The notes under the pieces are model-generated. The model searched no databases and was not told the origin of the DNA. It saw only the letters and a program-made list of their open reading frames with translations. DNA of 64,000 nt. It comes from Anoxynatronum sibiricum (GTDB lineage Bacteria > Bacillota > Clostridia > Peptostreptococcales > Tindalliaceae). The stretch's first letter is position 1. Every line of letters starts with the position of its first letter. The DNA is taken from positions 37,505 through 101,504 of the forward strand of contig NZ_JBCITM010000013.1 of the NCBI RefSeq assembly GCF_039414295.1, written 5' to 3'. The position numbers and the translations under genes were made by a program. Positions 18,273 through 26,910 of the stretch are shown here, piece after piece.

Positions 18273-19847
18273 TCAGATACTGGCGCTGGTTTTTTTCCAG
18301 AAGCGTTCCAGTTTGTGATTTAAAGTAATTTCCCGTTGATGCTGCCATCCTTCATATCGCCCTGCTTGGCGCATCAGCTCTACATCAGCTGGATGGTTGG
18401 ATACCCAGTGATGCATATGTTTCATCTCACAGTGAACATCGTGCAACTCACCCAGCAGGTTCTGCAGCTTTTTCATGGTCTTGACTGTCTTTCTGGGGAT
18501 GTCTGGCAATGCCGGCGAGAGAATTTCCATCACATACCGGATTTTTTTGCCTTGTATTCGCAAACGGTGGAGCTGTTGGATGTCTTTCAGTCCGGTACAG
18601 CGTCCCTTGGTTTCAAAGCGTTTCACCCAGCGGCGAAGTCTCTTTTCTCCAAAGTCGGCAAACAAGCGGTTGCCCATGTCATCATCCACCGACAGTTCTT
18701 TCATCTGGCGCCAACAGGCCAGCAGCCGGGTTGTCATTTCTCCCTTCCTCAGGGAATCATACAAAGGCTGGCGTGCCAGTGCCATCTGCTGATCCATGAG
18801 TGCCTGCAGCAGCGGGGCTGCTTTCGATGTTCCCGCAGACTCAAACTCATTGACAAATTCCCCAAAATGAACTGCCATCACATCTACCTCCCGCAGTGGT
18901 GACCATTGATTGCTCCACCTCTGAAGGCTTGTCTGAAGCACTTCTGCCTGGGCCTGATTCAGCGCGGGTCGCAGAAAAGAAATGAGTGAACGGAAACGCC
19001 GCAGACTGACTCGCAACTGATGGAGGTGTTCCGGCATTTCCGGTTCATGGTACAGGTTCTGAAAACCGTTGATGATATCAGCATAACCTTCTTCAAGCAC
19101 CTTGGGAATAATCTGCGCCAATGTTGATGAGTTGGCCTGTTCTTTTATCAGCAGTGATTTTTTTGGAGCACAGGTTTTTTTTGACAGACTGGCAGAAGTC
19201 AGCCCCAGCATTTCAAGCCCCCGGTGAAATTTACTTTTGTCACCAGGGACCACCGCCATGTGCCTGGAGATGTGCTCCCCCAGCTCCAGTAATACCAGTG
19301 ATGATCCTTCTTTTAGTTCCAGTTCCAGTTCATTAATGGGCATCTTTTCGGTCTCAGCTTCAATGAACCCTTCATCCAATGCCAGTTCCACCCGTGTACC
19401 CGACGAATGCTGCCAGATCGCCTGAGTACGTTGAAAGCGGGTGGTCATAAGAGGCACAAGGGGTTGATTATCTGTCAGTTTCGTGAGGACAGATCTGATC
19501 TTTTCGTCTTCAAGGAGTGTCAGATCAGGCTGCCCCTCCGGCAGCGGGGTGTTCCACTCTTCACGCCGGTGAAGTCCCCCTTCAACAGTTCCCAGCCCCT
19601 TGACGGTTGCCATCCACCCCGTTGACTCCCTGCGAACCCGGTAGGTATATCCCCGCTGCAGCAAGCCATGATCAGGGGTATCATAATAGGTGCTTACCAA
19701 CATATCAGCCACAGGTGTTGATTGGAGCCCCTGGAGAAGATGGGGAATGCGCCAAAAAACAGAGTGATCCGGCGATTGCAGCAATAACAGTTTAAGTTCA
19801 ATTTCCTGTGTTTCCCGGTAGTCACCGGATTCTCTGGTCTCACTCAT
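18273..19847 (-). CDS. CYTH-CHAD protein (inorganic triphosphatase-like)
   Basis: The 524-residue protein has an N-terminal CYTH domain (about 13-205) with the defining EIELK motif and acidic/basic tunnel residues, and a C-terminal CHAD helical domain (about 245-520) rich in conserved His and Arg (HQLRVSLRRFRSL, HRLRIQGKKIRYVMEIL, LGELHDVHCEMKHM). CYTH enzymes hydrolyse triphosphates; CHAD domains bind polyphosphate, so the pair is expected to act in polyphosphate or triphosphate turnover. AGGAGGTAACAG precedes the start. It lies 71 bp upstream of the small CC protein and may share its transcript. Confidence 0.9.
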   Translation of the reverse strand: MSETRESGDYRETQEIELKLLLLQSPDHSVFWRIPHLLQGLQSTPVADMLVSTYYDTPDHGLLQRGYTYRVRRESTGWMATVKGLGTVEGGLHRREEWNTPLPEGQPDLTLLEDEKIRSVLTKLTDNQPLVPLMTTRFQRTQAIWQHSSGTRVELALDEGFIEAETEKMPINELELELKEGSSLVLLELGEHISRHMAVVPGDKSKFHRGLEMLGLTSASLSKKTCAPKKSLLIKEQANSSTLAQIIPKVLEEGYADIINGFQNLYHEPEMPEHLHQLRVSLRRFRSLISFLRPALNQAQAEVLQTSLQRWSNQWSPLREVDVMAVHFGEFVNEFESAGTSKAAPLLQALMDQQMALARQPLYDSLRKGEMTTRLLACWRQMKELSVDDDMGNRLFADFGEKRLRRWVKRFETKGRCTGLKDIQQLHRLRIQGKKIRYVMEILSPALPDIPRKTVKTMKKLQNLLGELHDVHCEMKHMHHWVSNHPADVELMRQAGRYEGWQHQREITLNHKLERFWKKTSASI

Positions 19848-19878
19848 TCTGTTACCTCCTGTTTTACTTTTTCACCTA

Positions 19879-20292
19879 TTATTCCGCAAGCCGTCCAACC
19901 ACCGGCGCCCGGCTCAGTACCCGTTCTCCATGTGGTGACACACCGTGCAGCGCTTCGGTGAGATCCTGACCGGCTTCGAAGCTGTTGTGAGTTCCGCCCT
20001 GCCAGCCGCCCAGTTCAGTAAAGTCATACACCACTCCATCCACCGCCACGTAGGCGGGATTGCCATCCTGCCCGTCGAAAGCAGCCAGTTCTTCAAGTGT
20101 GTATACCGGCAAGTCTTCCTCTGAATCAGATTCCTCAGGTGACTCTGCCGCCGTCTCTGGAGCTTCGGTTTCTTCAGGTGCTGCTGGCGGTGGTGCATCT
20201 GCCGGCTGGGAGCTGCAGGCTGTCAGTACCAGTATTGTCAGCAGCAGGATCAGCACTAATCTACCTGACCAATGATGCTTATGCACTGTCAT
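19879..20292 (-). CDS. Cytochrome b5-like haem/steroid-binding lipoprotein
   Basis: The 137-residue protein has a lipoprotein signal (hydrophobic core LVLILLLTILVL, lipobox LTAC, Cys at about 26), an acidic Pro/Glu-rich linker (about 30-62) and a compact cytochrome b5-like domain (about 63-137) with PAYVAVDGVVYDFTELGGWQ and SPHGERVL. The clostridial versions of this domain keep a single His (HN or PHG) and may bind haem or another ligand at the cell surface. It stands between the CYTH-CHAD gene and a response-regulator gene. No redox partner is encoded close by. Confidence 0.82.
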   Translation of the reverse strand: MTVHKHHWSGRLVLILLLTILVLTACSSQPADAPPPAAPEETEAPETAAESPEESDSEEDLPVYTLEELAAFDGQDGNPAYVAVDGVVYDFTELGGWQGGTHNSFEAGQDLTEALHGVSPHGERVLSRAPVVGRLAE

Positions 20293-20399
20293 GATGATTC
20301 CTCCTTTTGTGGTTCGATTCCCATATCGCTTTTCTGTCTACTGATATTCATACCTCAATTTTTCACAAATAATCCTCAGACGCAGGAAAAACCAGCAAA

Positions 20400-20427
20400 A
20401 AACCGGCTTCCATTTGAAAGCCGGTTT
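20400..20427 (-). terminator. Terminator after the response-regulator gene
   Basis: Arms AAACCGGCTT and AAGCCGGTTT pair with an 8-nt loop and are followed on the minus strand by TTTTTT. It lies 41 bp after the stop of the leftward gene. Confidence 0.85.
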
Positions 20428-20467
20428 CAGGCAATGGCGTTAGCCATGTTCCATTGACAATAGACAG

Positions 20468-20917
20468 TTAACAGCGCTCAGCAATTACCCGAAGAAGGTG
20501 ATCCACCGATACCGGCTTTGAGAGGTAATCATCCATGCCTGCGTTAAGACATTTTTCCCGATCTTCTTCCAGGGCATAGGCAGTAATGGCAATGATGGGA
20601 GTGTGCACATTCGTCAGCTGTTCCTGCTCCCGAATCAGTTTCGTGGTTTCATATCCATTCATCACCGGCATCTGAATATCCATAAAAATCAGGTCGTATG
20701 TGTTACGGTTATAGAGTCGCATCGCTTCCAATCCATCGATGGCAAAATCTGCTTCGACTCCCAGGCGTCCCATGATTTTTTGCATAAACGTGCGACTCAT
20801 GGGGTCATCTTCCACCACCAATACCGCCAGTGACTGCTCCTGGATTTTTTCCCGCATTTCATCCAGCCGCAAGGTACCCGAATCTGCTTTCATTGCCTTT
20901 AAGTTAGTTTGTGCCAT
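20468..20917 (-). CDS. Stand-alone response regulator receiver protein
   Basis: The 149-residue protein has a short N-terminal tail and one receiver domain (about 30-149): acidic pair EDD near 36-38, phospho-acceptor Asp in FMDIQMPVMNG (D80), the Thr in IIAITAYA and the Lys in DDYLSKPVS. No DNA-binding or enzymatic output domain follows. The sequence is closest in style to receiver domains of hybrid histidine kinases, so it may be a phosphate shuttle. I use the ATG at 20917 behind AAAGGATT; ten more codons exist upstream without a site. Its kinase is not in the window. Confidence 0.88.
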   Translation of the reverse strand: MAQTNLKAMKADSGTLRLDEMREKIQEQSLAVLVVEDDPMSRTFMQKIMGRLGVEADFAIDGLEAMRLYNRNTYDLIFMDIQMPVMNGYETTKLIREQEQLTNVHTPIIAITAYALEEDREKCLNAGMDDYLSKPVSVDHLLRVIAERC

Positions 20918-20971
20918 GAACTTCAATCCTTTCCAGGAGTAAGTCAACAGACCCTGCAGCAGTTATCTTCC

Positions 20972-22648
20972 CTATTTTTCCGCCTTTTGTATTTTCGCCC
21001 AGGTGTCGCGGAGGGAGACAATTCGGTTAAACACAATACGGCCCTCCTGGCTGTCTGGGTCTACGCTGAAGTAGCCATGACGCAAAAACTGGAAGTGCTC
21101 GCCTGCGACTGTTTTCTGCAGACAGGGTTCCACCATGGCTGACAGTTTGATCCGGGAATCCGGGTTCAACACGGGTTCGTCACCTTCGGTTTCCGATTCA
21201 TCAAGATACAAATGGTCATACAGACGCACTTCTGCTGGAATGCCATGTTCAGCCGACACCCAGTGAAGCGTTCCCTTCACTTTCTTGCCGCTTTTATCTT
21301 CGCCACTGCGGGTATCCGGGTCATAGGTGCAGTGAAGCTCCACGATTTCACCGGTGGCTTCATCCCGAATCACTGCTTCACATTGAATGATATAGGCATA
21401 TTTCAGGCGTACTTCCCTTCCCGGGGCCAACCTGAAGAATTTTTTGGGCGGATCTTCCATAAAGTCTTCCCGTTCAATATAAATCTCCCGGCTGAACTGG
21501 AGGGGTCGATGGCCCATCTCCGGACTCTCCGGATTATTCTCAGCACGCAGCTCTTCAACGCCTTCTTCAGGATAGTTGGTGATCACCACCTTCAGTGGAT
21601 TCAGCACCCCCATCACCCTCGGCACTTTCAGCTTCAGGTCTTCTCGAATGCAGTATTCCAGCAGGGCGATATCCACCACACTGTTGCTTTTGGCCACCCC
21701 AATGCGGTCACAGAAATCCCGGATGGCTTCAGGGGTATACCCCCGTCGTCGCAGACCGGAAATGGTGGGCATGCGGGGATCATCCCAGCCGTCAACGGCA
21801 CCGGTTTCCACCAGAGCGCGCAGCAGGCGTTTACTCATCACCGTGCGTGTCAGGTTCAGCCGTGCAAATTCAATTTGCTGCGGATGCGGCTGATAATCCA
21901 GCGCATTCAGCGTCCAGTCATAGAGGGGGCGATGGTCTTCAAACTCCAGGGTGCAGATGGAGTGGGTAATGCTTTCATAGGCATCTGACAGGGGATGGGC
22001 GTAATCGTACATGGGATAAATGCACCACTGGGTGCCGGTGCGATGATGGGCTGCAAAACTGATGCGGTACAGCACCGGATCGCGCATATTCATATTGGGC
22101 GATGCCATGTCGATTTTAGCCCGCAGCACCCGGCTGCCTTCTTCAAATTCTCCGGCTTTCATCCGCCGGAACAAGTCCAGATTTTCTTCCACAGAACGGT
22201 TGCGAAAAGGGCTTTCAGTACCAGGTTCTGTGAGGGTTCCCCGGGTTCGTCGAATTTCTTCAGCCGTAAGATCGCAGACATAGGCTTTACCTGCTTCAAT
22301 GAGCCCTTCGGCATAATCATACATTTGCTGGAAATAGTCGGAAGCATAAAAGAGACGGTCTTCCCAGTCAAAACCCAGCCAGCGCACATCTTCCTGAATG
22401 GACTCCACATACTCCACATCTTCTTTGATGGGATTGGTATCATCAAACCGAAGATTGCACAGGCCGTTGTATTCCGACGCCAGGCCAAAGTTCAGGCAGA
22501 TGGACTTGGCATGACCAATATGAAGATACCCATTGGGCTCGGGCGGGAAACGCGTGTGGACACGACTGTCATTTTTTCCATTTTTCAGGTCTTCATTAAT
22601 GATATTTTTGATGAAGTGAGATGGTATATGTTGCATTTCGTTGGACAT
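20972..22648 (-). CDS. glnS: Glutaminyl-tRNA synthetase
   Basis: The 558-residue class I synthetase charges tRNA-Gln with glutamine. Seen are the HIGH-type motif PEPNGYLHIGHAKSI (about 36-50), the KMSKS-type VMSKR near 270, FDDTNP and WGWDDPRMPTISGLRRRG-type anticodon and acceptor contacts, and the C-terminal beta-barrel anticodon-binding region. Length agrees with the bacterial GlnRS of about 550 residues. Most Firmicutes make Gln-tRNA indirectly with GatCAB, so a GlnRS in such a genome was probably gained by transfer at some time. GGGGGAAG precedes the start. Confidence 0.96.
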   Translation of the reverse strand: MSNEMQHIPSHFIKNIINEDLKNGKNDSRVHTRFPPEPNGYLHIGHAKSICLNFGLASEYNGLCNLRFDDTNPIKEDVEYVESIQEDVRWLGFDWEDRLFYASDYFQQMYDYAEGLIEAGKAYVCDLTAEEIRRTRGTLTEPGTESPFRNRSVEENLDLFRRMKAGEFEEGSRVLRAKIDMASPNMNMRDPVLYRISFAAHHRTGTQWCIYPMYDYAHPLSDAYESITHSICTLEFEDHRPLYDWTLNALDYQPHPQQIEFARLNLTRTVMSKRLLRALVETGAVDGWDDPRMPTISGLRRRGYTPEAIRDFCDRIGVAKSNSVVDIALLEYCIREDLKLKVPRVMGVLNPLKVVITNYPEEGVEELRAENNPESPEMGHRPLQFSREIYIEREDFMEDPPKKFFRLAPGREVRLKYAYIIQCEAVIRDEATGEIVELHCTYDPDTRSGEDKSGKKVKGTLHWVSAEHGIPAEVRLYDHLYLDESETEGDEPVLNPDSRIKLSAMVEPCLQKTVAGEHFQFLRHGYFSVDPDSQEGRIVFNRIVSLRDTWAKIQKAEK

Positions 22649-22723
22649 CTTGTCTTCCCCCCGGCGTTATTCATCGTATGGCCCGTGTCGGGCACTAATA
22701 GGGACATTATACCATATGTTGCT

Positions 22724-23464
22724 TCAGGATGCATCGACTGTCAGTGGGTGTTTCTGAGTTTTTTCCGATTGCCGCATCAGGGCCAGCAACAACCCGGCTG
22801 CCATGAAGAGCAGGGGTCCTGTCACCAGCAATGCTTTTCGATGACCAGGCATGGCTCGCCAAAAGCCATCCCGGAAATTTTCGTAAACTTGTCGCCGTTC
22901 TTCCCGGGGCACCTGCACCCGCATGGCACCATCATCTTCACGTACCAAAAAAGCGTTTTGTTCCATTTCCCAGGAGTTTTCTTCTTTCCCTTCATAGTGT
23001 ACCCAAAAATGACTTAATGAAAAGCTCTGTTGGTAGGGAATTTCCAAAGCTTCAAAAAGACTGGCCAATACGATGAACCTGGTTTTGCAGTCACCGGTTT
23101 TATTAGCCAGTGCCTGGTCCAGGGTAGGAAAATACCAGGGCATGCCGTAGGTCACCCAGTCATACTGGTAAGGAAACGTTTCCAGCACGAAACGTTCCAG
23201 CGCTTCTGGTTCGCTGGGAGCTTCTGCCAGAAGATGGGCCACCTTTGCCGGCTCCACCGGCGGTGCAATAGTTCGGTGGATGCTGCGCGCCAGGTTCAGG
23301 GGGTTTGGGTAGAGTACCAGCAACACCCAGATCCCAGTGAGAAGAAAAAGATGACGGTATTTTATCTTCTCCGCGAGAAATGAAATGGTTCGGCCTGCTG
23401 AACCAGATGTCGGTACCCTTGTTGAACTGGCAGTTGATGCGTCTTTTTTGTGAGTTGCTTTCAT
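22724..23464 (-). CDS. Membrane-anchored transglutaminase-like protein
   Basis: The protein has 246 residues with a membrane segment at about 37-55, an extracytoplasmic domain (about 60-205) and a second membrane segment at about 211-230. The domain carries the transglutaminase/cysteine-protease core: KTGDCKTRF with Cys126 and SHFWVHYEG with His152. Such domains may cross-link or cleave surface peptides. The N-terminal 30 residues are basic and Ser/Thr-rich. The gene sits between glnS and a gamma-glutamyltransferase gene in the same direction; a functional link to peptide turnover is possible but unproven. Confidence 0.72.
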   Translation of the reverse strand: MKATHKKDASTASSTRVPTSGSAGRTISFLAEKIKYRHLFLLTGIWVLLVLYPNPLNLARSIHRTIAPPVEPAKVAHLLAEAPSEPEALERFVLETFPYQYDWVTYGMPWYFPTLDQALANKTGDCKTRFIVLASLFEALEIPYQQSFSLSHFWVHYEGKEENSWEMEQNAFLVREDDGAMRVQVPREERRQVYENFRDGFWRAMPGHRKALLVTGPLLFMAAGLLLALMRQSEKTQKHPLTVDAS

Positions 23465-23495
23465 GAAACATCAGCCATCCTTCTTGACATTACTT

Positions 23496-25103
23496 TTACC
23501 ACACGGCCACCATGCCGTCGGTACGGGGTTCGGTGGCTCCGCAAAGGGTGCCGGCTTCATTTCTGAGAATGATCTGTCCTCTGCCAAAACTGCCGGCATC
23601 AGACTGGTAGACGATTTGATGACCCTTCTTCCGAAGGGCTTCCACCAACAGTTCCGAAATGCTGGGTTCCATTTCAAAACGTTTTTCTCCCAGCCATTGC
23701 CAGCGGGGAGCATCCAGCGCTGCCTGAGGGTTCAGCCCGTAGTCCACCAGGCGGGACACCACCTGCAGATGCCCCTGGGGCTGCATGAATCCGCCCATCA
23801 CGCCAAAGGGCCCCAGGGGGCTCCCGTCGCGGGTGAGAAAACCGGGAATAATGGTGTGATAGGGGCGCTTTCCCGGCGCCACACAGTTGGGATGGGACGG
23901 GTCGGTGGAAAAGTTGTGGCCCCGGTTGTGAAGCGCAATTCCCGTTCCCGGCACCACCAGTCCTGATCCAAATCCCATGTAATTGCTCTGAATGTAAGAG
24001 ACCATGTTGCCGTCTCCATCAGCGGCGGCCAGATAAACCGTGCCGGAAGCGGGCGGAGTTCCCGGAGCAGGTAACAGAGCCTCACTGCCAATAAGGCGGC
24101 TTCGTTCTTTGGCATAGCTGGATGACAAAAGATCTTCCACGGTCACCTTCATATGAGCAGGGTCGGCGATATGGGCCTTGCCGTCGCTATAGGCCAGTTT
24201 CATGGCCTCCATTGACAAATGGAGGGATTCACAGGTTTCTGTGGAGTCCAGTTCAAACTGCCCGAGAATGTTTAAGGCCATGAGTGCGACGATGCCGTGT
24301 CCGTTGGGTGGCAGCTCCCATACATCGACTCCCCGGTAATTGATGGAGAGGGGTTTTTCCCACTTGACTTCATAACGGGCCAGGTCATCTTTGGTGAGAA
24401 AACCGGTGATTTCTTTCATGAAATCGTGGATCTGACATGCCAGATCGCCTTCGTAGAAGTCCCGGGCATTACTCTGGGCTATTTTTTCCAGTGTACGTGC
24501 ATGGTCTTCAGATCGCCATATTTCGCCGGCTTTCGGTGCCCGCCCCGCTGGGGCGAAGGTTTTGTACCAGGCTTGATGTGCCGCTCCCTGATAATATGCC
24601 GCGGCTTTTGTCACACCCCGCTCCCAGTTGCGGGCGGCCACAGGAGAAACCGGGTAGCCCTGGCGTGCCAAATCAATGGCCGGCTGCAGTGTCGTGGCAA
24701 GGGGTAATCTGCCAAAGGTTTCAGCCAGCGCTGCCCAGGCAGCAGGGGCTCCAGGAACTGTCACGGGAACAGGCCCGTGGGCTGGCATTTCGTGGAGGCC
24801 TCGTTGCTGCAAAGCTTCCAGCGACAATGCTGCCGGTGCCGGGCCACTTGCATTGAGCCCATGAAGGCCGCCCTTCAACCAGACTATGGCAAAAGCGTCG
24901 CCGCCAATACCATTGGAGGTGGGCTCGGTAACAGTGAGGCAGGCTGCCGTGGCGATGGCTGCATCAACCGCATTGCCACCGGCTTTGAGGATGTCAAGCC
25001 CTGCCTGAGCTGCCAGGGGTTGTGAGGTGGCCACCATTCCCCGCTGTCCATAAACCAGTGTGCGGCGGGAAGTGTAAGGGTAATGCTGGGCAGAAAAGTT
25101 CAT
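23496..25103 (-). CDS. ggt: Gamma-glutamyltransferase family protein (YwrD-like)
   Basis: From the ATG at 25103, behind AAGGAGTGACATC, the protein has 535 residues. It is an Ntn-hydrolase proenzyme: the predicted nucleophile is Thr355 at the new N-terminus of the small subunit (SGTVYLAAADGDGNMVSY), preceded by a large subunit with AVDAAIATAACLTVTEPTSNGIGGD. The oxyanion region PGKRPYHTIIPGF is present. There is no signal peptide, so unlike the secreted enzymes this one acts in the cytoplasm. It transfers or hydrolyses gamma-glutamyl groups from glutathione-like peptides. Confidence 0.92.
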   Translation of the reverse strand: MNFSAQHYPYTSRRTLVYGQRGMVATSQPLAAQAGLDILKAGGNAVDAAIATAACLTVTEPTSNGIGGDAFAIVWLKGGLHGLNASGPAPAALSLEALQQRGLHEMPAHGPVPVTVPGAPAAWAALAETFGRLPLATTLQPAIDLARQGYPVSPVAARNWERGVTKAAAYYQGAAHQAWYKTFAPAGRAPKAGEIWRSEDHARTLEKIAQSNARDFYEGDLACQIHDFMKEITGFLTKDDLARYEVKWEKPLSINYRGVDVWELPPNGHGIVALMALNILGQFELDSTETCESLHLSMEAMKLAYSDGKAHIADPAHMKVTVEDLLSSSYAKERSRLIGSEALLPAPGTPPASGTVYLAAADGDGNMVSYIQSNYMGFGSGLVVPGTGIALHNRGHNFSTDPSHPNCVAPGKRPYHTIIPGFLTRDGSPLGPFGVMGGFMQPQGHLQVVSRLVDYGLNPQAALDAPRWQWLGEKRFEMEPSISELLVEALRKKGHQIVYQSDAGSFGRGQIILRNEAGTLCGATEPRTDGMVAVW

Positions 25104-25144
25104 GATGTCACTCCTTCCAGATGATGATATCACAGATTTTCACT

Positions 25145-26875
25145 TCATCGGGCTTCTTCCAGGGACTCCGCCAGCACGTCCCAAACGGCGGGAAGTTCAA
25201 AGTCCTTCCGCCATCCGGCAAATCCGGCAAGTTCATACTGTTGGATCAGGCCGGCTTTCAGCCCCAGTGAACGCTCATCCTCCAGCCAGACACGGTAACG
25301 CTTGCCTTCGGCTTCATATTCGGCATAATACTGGCCAATGTCTTCCAGCCACTCCCAGTCTTCTTCCGTCACACCGTTTTCTTCCAGGGTGCGGCGGATA
25401 AACTGCATTCCCATGGCCCGCGAGCTGACACTGACGCCTCCTCCTGCCCGGGGAGTTTCTTCCCATAAGCGAGTGTAGAGGGGCAGTCCCAATAATACTT
25501 TTGAAGCCGGTACTTCTTCCAGGGTGGCGGCAATACCCCGTTCCACCCAATCCAGAGAAGCGACAGATCCGGCCACAGGGCTTGAACCCCAGTGTTCATC
25601 ATAGGTCATCACTGCAAAATAATCCACATGGGGTTCCAGAGCACTGCGGTCGTAAACCTGTGACCAGTTGAGACTGCCCCCGGGAATGGTCACGTCTATG
25701 GAGACGATGAGCCCCTGCTCCCGCATGGCTTCGGAGAGTTCTGCGACAAAATCGGTAAAGAGATCCTGATTGCGGAAATGGATGTTTTCAAAATCAATGT
25801 TGATGCCATCCAGTTCATAGAGAGCTGCATAAACCATCAGCTGATTAATGAACCGTCGCCGGCCTTCGGGGTTCAACATGAAGTTTTCTGTCAGATCAGG
25901 ATCAAAGGCATTGGTCACCAGCCCCCAGAGCTGGTACCCTTTATTTTTCATGGTTTGTGCATAGCGGAACTGCCCCCGGTTTTCCAGGTCGCCGGCTTCA
26001 TTTTTCAGCTCAAACCAGGTGGGAGAAAAGACATGAAGGGCATCTATGGGAGGTTCTTCGCTTCGATCCGGGTGATTGGCACTGACATAGTCCCACACCA
26101 ACCCAAAGGGATGCGGCAGGGGATGGGGGTCAGCAGACTTCAACCGCAGATCTCTTGAATCAGTTTCCCGACGTGTCAAATCGCCTACATCTGCCTGTGG
26201 CACAAATCCTGTTTGCCCTGATTCACTGAGTACCTGGTAATGGTTTTCGAAGATGGCCATTACCTGAAGGGTTTCACCAGCTTCAAGGGTGGCTGTTCCC
26301 GGATCGAAACGGCGGGTGCCTGTACGCAGGGTTGATTTTTTAACGGTTTCTCCCTGTTGCCACGAACGGTCAGCGTCATTGACCACCAGCAGCCGGTACT
26401 CCGGGCGCCATTCCACCGTAACGCCCAGCAGGGGAGCCACACCGCTGATGGGAAAATACAGGATACCGCCCTCTTCCATCAGATTGATTTCAACGGGAAA
26501 AGATACTTGGTGCAGGGGGGCTGTCAGTTCCCTGCGGTCAAACTGGAGGTTGTTTTTATGAGGAACCCAGCGAGCTTTGGCGCTTTGCTCCAAAATCTCC
26601 AGTTCTGGCAACAAATGTGATTTTACCCACTCCACTGGCAGAAAAACCACACCCTGTCGGGTAAAGGTGGTTGTCTGACCCGGTTCGCCGTTATAGATCA
26701 GGGTATGGGCCGGCGGCGGTGTTCCACGGTGAAGGAGGCGGCTCACCATCTCTGGTCCAAAAAAATAGAAAAGGAGAGTTGACGCAACAAAGGTAAGTAT
26801 CAGTATCAGTTTGATTCGAAATCGTTTTTGCTTGGCCTGTATCTCTTTTCTGCGGTCCATGCGGGTCAATGTCAT
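25145..26875 (-). CDS. Membrane-anchored glycoside hydrolase family 18 protein
   Basis: The 576-residue protein has a basic N-terminus and one membrane anchor (about 20-40). Then come a copper-amine-oxidase-like N-terminal segment (about 55-165), an SH3-like domain (about 190-235) and a GH18 barrel (about 255-570). The catalytic motif is LDGINIDFE with Glu363 as the acid. Close Firmicutes relatives act on spore cortex or peptidoglycan N-acetylglucosaminyl bonds (YaaH/SleL type), so a cell-wall role is likely. The start follows AGGAGCTG with short spacing; the ATG five codons later is an alternative. It lies 42 bp before the gamma-glutamyltransferase gene. Confidence 0.88.
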   Translation of the reverse strand: MTLTRMDRRKEIQAKQKRFRIKLILILTFVASTLLFYFFGPEMVSRLLHRGTPPPAHTLIYNGEPGQTTTFTRQGVVFLPVEWVKSHLLPELEILEQSAKARWVPHKNNLQFDRRELTAPLHQVSFPVEINLMEEGGILYFPISGVAPLLGVTVEWRPEYRLLVVNDADRSWQQGETVKKSTLRTGTRRFDPGTATLEAGETLQVMAIFENHYQVLSESGQTGFVPQADVGDLTRRETDSRDLRLKSADPHPLPHPFGLVWDYVSANHPDRSEEPPIDALHVFSPTWFELKNEAGDLENRGQFRYAQTMKNKGYQLWGLVTNAFDPDLTENFMLNPEGRRRFINQLMVYAALYELDGINIDFENIHFRNQDLFTDFVAELSEAMREQGLIVSIDVTIPGGSLNWSQVYDRSALEPHVDYFAVMTYDEHWGSSPVAGSVASLDWVERGIAATLEEVPASKVLLGLPLYTRLWEETPRAGGGVSVSSRAMGMQFIRRTLEENGVTEEDWEWLEDIGQYYAEYEAEGKRYRVWLEDERSLGLKAGLIQQYELAGFAGWRKDFELPAVWDVLAESLEEAR

Positions 26876-26910
26876 CAGCTCCTGTTTGTCAGTTCCCGTG
26901 ACGGATGGCT

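Noticed and set aside
21995..23017. A 340-codon open frame on the plus strand
   Set aside because: It crosses the opposite strands of glnS and the transglutaminase-like gene and resembles neither a membrane nor a soluble protein family.
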